The notes below the pieces were generated by a model. That model saw only the letters and a program-made list of their open reading frames with translations, did not search any database and was not told the origin of the DNA. A program made the translations under genes and the position numbers. DNA of 21,757 nucleotides from a bacterium (GTDB lineage Bacteria; BMS3Abin14). Position 1 is the stretch's first letter. Each line of letters begins with the position of its first letter. Positions 16,349-21,757 of this stretch are shown one piece after another. The stretch lies in contig CP070719.1 of NCBI GenBank assembly GCA_020350725.1, positions 1,942,740 through 1,964,496 of the forward strand, read 5' to 3'.

Positions 16349-16451
16349 AGATACAGCCGATCAACCGATACGTCCCCTGATCCCCCGCCAGAGCCGAGAA
16401 CGAGGCCGGATCGAGGATCACTGTCCCCTTCCCCCTGCGTCCGGGAGGTTT

Positions 16452-18485
16452 GTGCCCGCCATGGACATGTCCAAGTACAAGGATCTGTTTATCTCCGAGG
16501 CGAGGGAGCATCTGCAGGGCATCAACAACTGCATCCTCGTGCTGGAAAAGGATGCACAGGCCGTTGACAGCATCAACGAGCTGTTCCGCCATGCCCACTC
16601 CATCAAGGGAATGGCGGCCTCAATGGGATACGGCAAGATCTCCGAACTGAGCCACCACCTGGAGGACATGATGGATGTCTTCCGGAGGGGTCCGGCCCGG
16701 ATCACGCCTGCAGTGGTGGACCTGCTCTTTTCGGGGATCGATCACCTCGAGGAAATGGTCTCTGCTGTTGAAAAGGATGCCTCCTTCGACGATATCGATA
16801 CAGCCCCTTACGTTGCCCAGATCCAGAAGGTCATAGACGGTGAGATGCCCGGTGTGGAGGACGAGAAGGCGGGTGAAGAGGCCGGCATCGCGGCTGACGA
16901 ATCCGCAGTCGAGATCCCCGCGAAGGAATTTCCCTCCCTCGCCAGAGAGGATGTCCTGGTGAATTTCAGGATCGCGGAGGACTGCCCGGTACCCAACGCC
17001 AGGGCTTACCTCGCCATCAAAAGGCTCGAGTCCGCCGGGACCGTCAAGCTGGTCCAGCCGCCCGTTGATTCGGTGAAAGCCGGCGATTTCGACGGGGAGG
17101 TGACCGTCGTTCTATCCGGGGCGGACAGCCAGGATGTGAGGGGCATTCTGGAGAACTGTGCCGAGATGGGAGAGATCATCGTCCAGGCTGCAGCCGATCT
17201 GGAGGTGAAGAAAAAGCCGGTCAAGCCTCCGGAGAAGGAAAGGACGCCGCCGGCAGCGGCTGCCGAGAAGGAGGCGCCCGCGCCGGCCGCTCCCCCGGTT
17301 GCGGACCCGGTTGAGTCCGGGAGGGCCGCCAAAACGTCCGGGGCCAAGACGGTGCGCATCAGCACCGCCCTGCTGGACACCTTCATCAATCTGGTGGGCG
17401 AGCTCATCGTCACCAAGAGCCGGCTCAAGGACCTCGTCCAGGATCTCGGCACCACCACCTCCGAGCAGGTGATGACCCGCCTCGACCACCTCGTCGGCGG
17501 GCTGCACACAGAGGTCATGAAAGTCAGGATGGACCCTCTGGAGTCCGTGACCCAGAGGCTGCCGCGGGCGGTCAGGGACCTCGCCAGGAAAGCCGGGAAG
17601 GAGGTTGTCCTGGAGATCGAGGGATCGGAGATCGAACTCGACCGTGCGATCCTCGACGAGCTGGGCGACCCCCTCATCCACATCCTTCGAAACTCCGTGG
17701 ACCACGGCATCGAGAAGGCCTCGGAGCGCAAGAAGGCGGGCAAGGACGCCACCGGCCACATCAGGATCGTTGCCTACCGGGAGAGGGACATGGTCCATGT
17801 CGAAATATCCGACGACGGGAGGGGGATGGACCTGGAGAAGATTCGAGGCAAAGCCGTCGAGCGGGGCATCATCACCTCCGACCAGGCCAGGCTCATGGGC
17901 GAGGAGGAGACGATCATGCTCATCTGCAGGCCCGGTTTTTCGACGGCCGACGAGGTGACGGACGTGTCAGGGCGGGGCGTCGGTATGGACGTCGTCCAGT
18001 CGGTGGTGGAGGGGCTCGGCGGGACTCTCTCCATCCACAGCGTGACCGGCCAAGGAACCAATTTTACCCTCAAGCTGCCCCTCACAGTCGCTATCGTGAA
18101 GATGCTCCTCGTCCATCTCCTGGAGCACGTCTTCGCCATCCCCATCACGAGAGTTGTCCGAACCGTCAGCGTTGAGCTGGAAGAGGTTCAGGAGAGCCAG
18201 GGCCGTTTCTACCTGACCGTCGACGAGGATCTCGTTCCCCTCTTCGAATTGAGGAAGCTCCTGAACCTCCCCGGTTCCCTGAAGGACAGGCCCCTCCTTA
18301 CGGTGGTCCTCGTCGAAGTCACCAACAGGGTGGTGGGTATTGCCGTTGACGGTGTGTCGGGACAGGAGGACATCGTCATCAAGCCGCTCTGCTTCCCCCT
18401 CCAGTATCTGACGAGGTATTCGGGCATGACCGTTCTCGGGGACGGCAGGATCGTCCCCATCCTCGACCTGGGCAATCTATTCTAG
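16452..18485 (+). CDS. cheA: Chemotaxis histidine kinase CheA
   Basis: 677 residues with all five CheA domains. P1: FRHAHSIKGMAASMGYG with the phosphorylatable His49. P2 (about 160-250): VNFRIAEDCPVPNARAYLAI, the CheY-binding type seen in Thermotoga/Bacillus-like CheA. Then a Pro/Ala/Glu linker; P3 dimerisation (about 297-370, VRISTALLDTFINLVGELIV); P4 kinase with N-box HILRNSVDHGIE, G1 ISDDGRGMD, GFSTADEVTDVSGRGVGMD and GQGTNFTLKLPLT; and P5 CheW-like (about 540-677). All motifs are intact. Start: GTG 16452 is three bases after GGGAGG (16443-16448), whereas ATG 16461 is twelve bases after it; either is possible. cheC begins four bases after its stop. Confidence 0.97.
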   Translation: MPAMDMSKYKDLFISEAREHLQGINNCILVLEKDAQAVDSINELFRHAHSIKGMAASMGYGKISELSHHLEDMMDVFRRGPARITPAVVDLLFSGIDHLEEMVSAVEKDASFDDIDTAPYVAQIQKVIDGEMPGVEDEKAGEEAGIAADESAVEIPAKEFPSLAREDVLVNFRIAEDCPVPNARAYLAIKRLESAGTVKLVQPPVDSVKAGDFDGEVTVVLSGADSQDVRGILENCAEMGEIIVQAAADLEVKKKPVKPPEKERTPPAAAAEKEAPAPAAPPVADPVESGRAAKTSGAKTVRISTALLDTFINLVGELIVTKSRLKDLVQDLGTTTSEQVMTRLDHLVGGLHTEVMKVRMDPLESVTQRLPRAVRDLARKAGKEVVLEIEGSEIELDRAILDELGDPLIHILRNSVDHGIEKASERKKAGKDATGHIRIVAYRERDMVHVEISDDGRGMDLEKIRGKAVERGIITSDQARLMGEEETIMLICRPGFSTADEVTDVSGRGVGMDVVQSVVEGLGGTLSIHSVTGQGTNFTLKLPLTVAIVKMLLVHLLEHVFAIPITRVVRTVSVELEEVQESQGRFYLTVDEDLVPLFELRKLLNLPGSLKDRPLLTVVLVEVTNRVVGIAVDGVSGQEDIVIKPLCFPLQYLTRYSGMTVLGDGRIVPILDLGNLF

Positions 18486-18489
18486 ACAG

Positions 18490-19119
18490 ATGAAGGGCAC
18501 CCGGATCACCGGTCACCTCATGACGGAAGATGATATCAATATCATCCGGGAGGTCTGCTCCATCGGTGCCGTGCAGGCCGGCAAGGCCCTGACCAGGTTG
18601 ACCGGTCTGGATATCCTGGTCGAGGATCCCGATTTCATTACCATGACCATCGGTGACGTGCCGTCCCTGTTCGGCGGGATGAGACAGCCCGCTCTCGGGG
18701 TCCTGGTACCCTACGGGGGTGACGAGGAGGGAAAGATACTCCTTCTCCTTTCCGAAGAGGCGGCTACGGAACTGAAGGGCCTGATCCTTGAGGGCTCCCG
18801 GCAGAAGAGCGAGGCCATGGTGGACTCGGCCTTCCTGGAAATGGGAAACATCCTGACCGGGGCTGTCCTGACCATCCTGGCCAGACTGGCGGACAGGGTG
18901 CTCGTCAACAGACCGCCGATCCTCGTCAGGGACATGGCTGGAGCCATCCTGGATTCGATCCTCGCTGAGCTCGGAACCCTTTCGAACGTCGCCGTCGCCC
19001 TTGTCTACAGGCTTTCCCATCCTTCCGGCGGCGGTCTCCTCGAGACGGTGATCCTGCCCGATCCCGGGAGCCTCTCATTGTTCACGGATGCGGCCGAAAG
19101 GCTCAGATCCGGTCGATGA
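18490..19119 (+). CDS. cheC: CheC-family CheY-P phosphatase, one active site altered
   Basis: 209 residues. CheC removes phosphate from CheY-P and is stimulated by CheD. The second active-site signature is intact: SAFLEMGNILTGAVLTIL with Glu117 and Asn120, followed by NRPP at the expected spacing. The first, usually ExxNIGAGNA, reads EVCSIGAVQAG, so Glu21 is present but the Asn is Ser24. Single-site activity is therefore likely (inference). ATG 18490 has no strong ribosome site, and the gene lies four bases after cheA, suggesting coupling; ATG 18520 is an alternative start. Its stop overlaps the cheD start (ATGA). FliY is excluded because no C-terminal FliN domain is present. Confidence 0.9.
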   Translation: MKGTRITGHLMTEDDINIIREVCSIGAVQAGKALTRLTGLDILVEDPDFITMTIGDVPSLFGGMRQPALGVLVPYGGDEEGKILLLLSEEAATELKGLILEGSRQKSEAMVDSAFLEMGNILTGAVLTILARLADRVLVNRPPILVRDMAGAILDSILAELGTLSNVAVALVYRLSHPSGGGLLETVILPDPGSLSLFTDAAERLRSGR

Positions 19120-19598
19120 AACCCGTCGTCGTCGGGATCTCCGACTTCAGGATAGCCCGTAAGCCCCAGAGGCTTGTGACCTACGGCCTCGGGTCATGCG
19201 TGGCCATAGCCATCTACAGCCGCCGGGACGGGGTGGCAGGAATGGCGCACATCATGCTCCCCCTGGCATTCGAACGGGACCAGGTTCTCATGCCCGGCAA
19301 ATATGCCGACACCGCGGTAGAGGCCATCATGGAGGCCTTCAGGGAGAGGGGGATCGGACAGGGCGACATGGAGGCCAAGCTGGCCGGCGGTGCGGAGATG
19401 TTCCCCAGGGCCGTCGAGGGGATAGGAACCAGGATCGGTGCCCGAAACGTGTTAGCGGCCCGATCCATCCTGGAAGATCATGACGTCCGGATCGACGGCC
19501 AGGATGTGGGGGGCAACCTGGGAAGGACCGTGGAATTTCACACGGAGACATGGGAGATGCTCGTCAGAACCCTGAGGGGCGGGATGAAGGTGATCTAG
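19116..19598 (+). CDS. cheD: Chemoreceptor glutamine deamidase CheD
   Basis: Deamidates receptor glutamines and, in systems with CheC, shuttles between receptors and CheC. 160 residues, standard length. LVTYGLGSCVAIAIY carries the catalytic Cys28, with Thr22 and His45 (GMAHIMLP) completing the triad known from the Thermotoga enzyme. Other conserved parts are KYADTAVEAIM, AKLAGGAEMF, IGARNVLAARSIL and DVGGNLGRTVEFHTETW. The ATG overlaps the cheC stop. It is the last chemosensory gene; no cheB follows, and the next 197 bases are repeat-containing non-coding DNA. Confidence 0.96.
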   Translation: MKPVVVGISDFRIARKPQRLVTYGLGSCVAIAIYSRRDGVAGMAHIMLPLAFERDQVLMPGKYADTAVEAIMEAFRERGIGQGDMEAKLAGGAEMFPRAVEGIGTRIGARNVLAARSILEDHDVRIDGQDVGGNLGRTVEFHTETWEMLVRTLRGGMKVI

Positions 19599-19641
19599 TA
19601 TGATCGCTCCCACAGAGCAGGGTATAAAGTCCCCAGCACCC

Positions 19642-19690
19642 GGTTTCCAGTTACCGGTTTACAGTTTCCGGATTACGGTCTAAGGTTGGA
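19642..19690. repeat. RGTTTCC-type heptad array upstream of folD
   Basis: Seven consecutive 7-base units: ggtttcc, agttacc, ggtttac, agtttcc, ggattac, ggtctaa, ggttgga. It lies between cheD and folD, and an inverted counterpart is at 19751-19778. Confidence 0.8.
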
Positions 19691-19750
19691 CCGTGGATTC
19701 GCGGGTCCGGGATCCGGAACCTGTCGATCCCTGAAATGCAACCTGCTTCC

Positions 19751-19778
19751 GGAAACGGGAACCATGAACCTGGAACGT
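19751..19778. repeat. GGAACCW-type heptad array, inverted relative to 19642-19690
   Basis: Four units: ggaaacg, ggaacca, tgaacct, ggaacgt. They read as the reverse complement of the RGTTTCC words at 19642-19690, so the transcript could form a long imperfect hairpin. A run of six T follows at 19778-19783, just before the folD ribosome site. A small stem TCCGG-GAT-CCGGA (19706-19718) lies between the two arrays. Confidence 0.75.
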
Positions 19779-19795
19779 TTTTTGGGGAGTGAACA

Positions 19796-20716
19796 ATGAC
19801 CAGCGCGAAGATTATCAGTGGGACCGAGATATCCGAGAAAGTCCTCGGAGAGGTGAGGGGCGAGGCGGAAGCGTTTCGATCCCGGCACGGCCGTTCGCCG
19901 GGTCTGGCTGTGGTCCTGGTCGGGGACGACCCTGCATCCACCGTCTATGTGAGGATGAAGATCAGGGACTGCGGCCTCAGCGGCATCGAGTCCTTTTCCC
20001 ACCACCTGCCGGGCGATACCCCGACGGAGGAGATCCTCCGGATCGTGAAGGATCTCAACGGGGACGACAGGGTGGACGGCCTCCTCGTCCAGCTTCCCCT
20101 TCCCGATGAGGTGGATACGGTGTCGATCCTGGACAGCATCGACCCGGCCAAGGACGTTGACGGATTTCATCCGGTGAATGTCGGACGGCTGGTCCGGGGG
20201 GACCGTGACGTCCTCATGCCCTGCACACCGGCCGGCGTCATGCGGATGCTGGATGAGGAGGGGATCGACCCGCACGGCCGGCGGGCCGTTATCGTGGGCA
20301 GGAGCGATATCGTAGGAAAACCCATGGCCTTTCTCCTCCTTCACCGCCACGCCACCGTGACCATCTGCCACTCGAGGACACCGGACCTGGATCGGACCGT
20401 CCGGAATGCCGACATACTCGTCGCCGCCGTTGGCCGCCCCCTCATGGTAAAGAAGGAGTGGGTTAATCCGGGGGCGGTGGTCATCGACGTCGGGGTGAAC
20501 CAGCTGACCCGCGAGGACGCCCCCGGGCACATCCTGGAGGACCCGGATCGGGTGAAGGATTTCGACAAGAAGGGCTACACGCTGGTCGGTGACGTGTCTC
20601 CCGATGCCGTTGAGGTGGCCGGATGGTATACACCCGTCCCCGGCGGCGTCGGCCCCATGACCCGGGCGATCCTCATGGCCAACACGGTCAAGGCGGCGAA
20701 GTGGAGAGCTGACTGA
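19796..20716 (+). CDS. folD: Bifunctional methylenetetrahydrofolate dehydrogenase / cyclohydrolase
   Basis: Interconverts 5,10-methylene-, 5,10-methenyl- and 10-formyl-tetrahydrofolate in one-carbon metabolism, using a pyridine nucleotide. 306 residues, slightly longer than the usual 280-300. Conserved parts: [17 protein letters not shown] with the catalytic YxxxK (Tyr51, Lys55), [37 protein letters not shown], the nucleotide-binding [17 protein letters not shown], the [10 protein letters not shown] segment and [18 protein letters not shown] 19796 follows a GGGGAG ribosome site within TTTTTTGGGGAG. The gene is flanked on both sides by heptad repeats and is unrelated in function to the chemosensory genes. 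Confidence 0.97.
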   Translation: MTSAKIISGTEISEKVLGEVRGEAEAFRSRHGRSPGLAVVLVGDDPASTVYVRMKIRDCGLSGIESFSHHLPGDTPTEEILRIVKDLNGDDRVDGLLVQLPLPDEVDTVSILDSIDPAKDVDGFHPVNVGRLVRGDRDVLMPCTPAGVMRMLDEEGIDPHGRRAVIVGRSDIVGKPMAFLLLHRHATVTICHSRTPDLDRTVRNADILVAAVGRPLMVKKEWVNPGAVVIDVGVNQLTREDAPGHILEDPDRVKDFDKKGYTLVGDVSPDAVEVAGWYTPVPGGVGPMTRAILMANTVKAAKWRAD

Positions 20717-20720
20717 TCCC

Positions 20721-20793
20721 AGGTTTCGGGTTCCAGGTTGCAGGCCGGTGGATTTACCCTGGAACGTGAAACATGGAGACTGGAACATGAGCT
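20721..20793. repeat. Paired heptad arrays forming a hairpin between folD and larB
   Basis: Units aggtttc, gggttcc, aggttgc, aggccgg (20721-20748) are followed by ctggaac, gtgaaac, atggaga, ctggaac, atgagct (20759-20793). Bases 20723-20736 pair with 20759-20772 at 12 of 14 positions around a loop of about 20 bases. No U-tract follows. The array runs almost into the larB start codon. Confidence 0.75.
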
Positions 20794-20794
20794 G

Positions 20795-21568
20795 ATGGAT
20801 CGATCAAGGCTTCTGGAAATACTCGCCGGTGTCTCCTCAGGGGAGATGTCCGCGGATACCGCCATGGAACTCCTCGCTGACTTTCCGTCGGCCTGCCTCG
20901 GATATGCCCATCTCGATACCCACCGCCAGCTTCGGCGCGGAATTCCGGAGACGATTTACGGAGAGGGCAAGACCCCGGAGCAGATAGAGGGCATCGTCCA
21001 GCATCTCACGGATTCGGGTTCGCCACTTCTCATAACCAGGATCGCCTCCGAGGCGGCGCAAGGTGTGCTGGCGCGGTGGCCGGAGGCCGATCATGACGAT
21101 CTATCCAGGACACTGAGCATCGGGTCTCTCCCCGCGGCAGGCGGCCCGCCCGTGATGGTGGTGGCGGCCGGAACGTCCGACCTCCCGGTTGCCGAAGAGG
21201 CCGCCAGGACCCTGCAGTTCCTGGGAAGGCCTCCCCAGAGGGCCTATGACGTAGGCATTGCCGGGCTCCACCGGCTGGCGTCCTTTCGGGATGAGATGAC
21301 CAGGGCCGGCGTCATCATAGCCGTTGCCGGGATGGAGGGGGCCCTGCCCTCCGTTGTGGCCGGGCTCGTCTCGGTCCCGGTCATAGGTGTCCCCACCAGC
21401 GTCGGTTACGGGGCATCCCTGGGCGGACTCACGCCCCTGTTTACCATGCTGTCTTCTTGTGCATGCGGCCTGACCGTGGTCAACATCGACAACGGTTACG
21501 GAGCCGCGGTGGCGGCCCATCTGATGCTGGGAATAGAAAACGGACAAGGGGAGCCGGGGGCGCGGTAG
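20795..21568 (+). CDS. larB: Nickel pincer cofactor biosynthesis protein LarB
   Basis: LarB carboxylates nicotinic acid adenine dinucleotide and cleaves off AMP to give pyridinium-3,5-biscarboxylate mononucleotide, the first step towards the nickel-pincer cofactor of lactate racemase and related enzymes. 257 residues, normal length. An N-terminal helical part (LLEILAGVSSGEMSADTAMELL) precedes a PurE-like domain: VAAGTSDLPVAEEAARTL, YDVGIAGLHRL, VAGMEGALPSVVAGLVSVPV, GVPTSVGYGASLGGLTPL, and SSCACGLTVVNIDNGYGAA with Cys222/Cys224 in the region of the catalytic cysteine. ATG 20795 lacks a good ribosome site, because the bases before it are heptad repeat (a GGA at 20782-20784). larC and larE are not within the window; they may lie downstream or elsewhere. 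Confidence 0.93.
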   Translation: MDRSRLLEILAGVSSGEMSADTAMELLADFPSACLGYAHLDTHRQLRRGIPETIYGEGKTPEQIEGIVQHLTDSGSPLLITRIASEAAQGVLARWPEADHDDLSRTLSIGSLPAAGGPPVMVVAAGTSDLPVAEEAARTLQFLGRPPQRAYDVGIAGLHRLASFRDEMTRAGVIIAVAGMEGALPSVVAGLVSVPVIGVPTSVGYGASLGGLTPLFTMLSSCACGLTVVNIDNGYGAAVAAHLMLGIENGQGEPGAR

Positions 21569-21757
21569 GGCGAGAGGAGAGGGGGCGAAATGAGTCCAGA
21601 GCCCAGGGGCCAGAGTCCAGAGGGAGACGCGGGGACCTACCCGAGGGGGCGATGGGGCGAGAGGGCGATGGGGCGAAAAGCGGACGCGGGGAGGAATGAG
21701 TCCAGAGTCCAGGGGCCAGTGTCCAGAGGGGGCGATGGGGCGCTTGGGCGAGGGGGC
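21569..21757. repeat. Mixed heptad/octad repeat block after larB
   Basis: Gene-free to the window edge. It holds gagtcca-type heptads at 21593-21620 (gagtcca, gagccca, ggggcca, gagtcca), a gagacgcgggga block, gggcgatg/gggcgaga octads near 21648-21679, and at 21683-21731 a near copy of the composite found at 4-52. No promoter or terminator recognised. Confidence 0.85.

Overview
GC-rich bacterial DNA in which every convincing gene lies on the + strand. It has tight gene packing and a mix of ATG, GTG and TTG starts. Protein families (LonA, a CheC/CheD chemosensory set, PocR-HD-GYP, receiver-PATAN, LarB) and the style of the intergenic repeats suggest an anaerobic deltaproteobacterium-like lineage or a related candidate phylum. 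That placement is inference and weak. I saw no rRNA, tRNA, CRISPR array, transposase or phage gene.

Layout. 1-572: a repeat-filled intergenic region that ends in a plausible sigma-70 promoter. 573-4343: galU, a small heat-shock protein and lon. 4429-10524: four closely spaced or overlapping signalling genes (two receiver-PAS/GAF histidine kinases, a PocR-GAF-HD-GYP c-di-GMP phosphodiesterase and a receiver-PATAN protein). 10525-10698: a gap with several inverted repeats. 10699-12752: a small protein that may be a degenerate Ras-like GTPase, followed by a GAF histidine kinase with a pseudo-receiver-like N-terminus. 12753-13244: a non-coding gap with a candidate promoter and hairpins. 13245-19598: a chemosensory operon cheR-mcp-cheW-cheY-cheA-cheC-cheD with no cheB. 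19796-20716: folD. 20795-21568: larB. 21569-21757: the same type of repeats as at the start of the window.

How it may work together. About 15 kb in the middle is almost entirely signal transduction: three histidine kinases, one CheA, four receiver domains, a c-di-GMP phosphodiesterase, a PATAN adaptor and a full methylation-capable chemosensory core. No flagellar or pilus gene is present, so the output cannot be read from this window. Several members have lost canonical residues: the acid after the phospho-His in kinase 2, one CheC active site, the P-loop of the GTPase-like protein, and the receiver pocket of kinase 3. The non-coding DNA has its own theme: short arrays of several different words that nearly all share a 7-base period, some arranged as inverted pairs just upstream of folD and larB.
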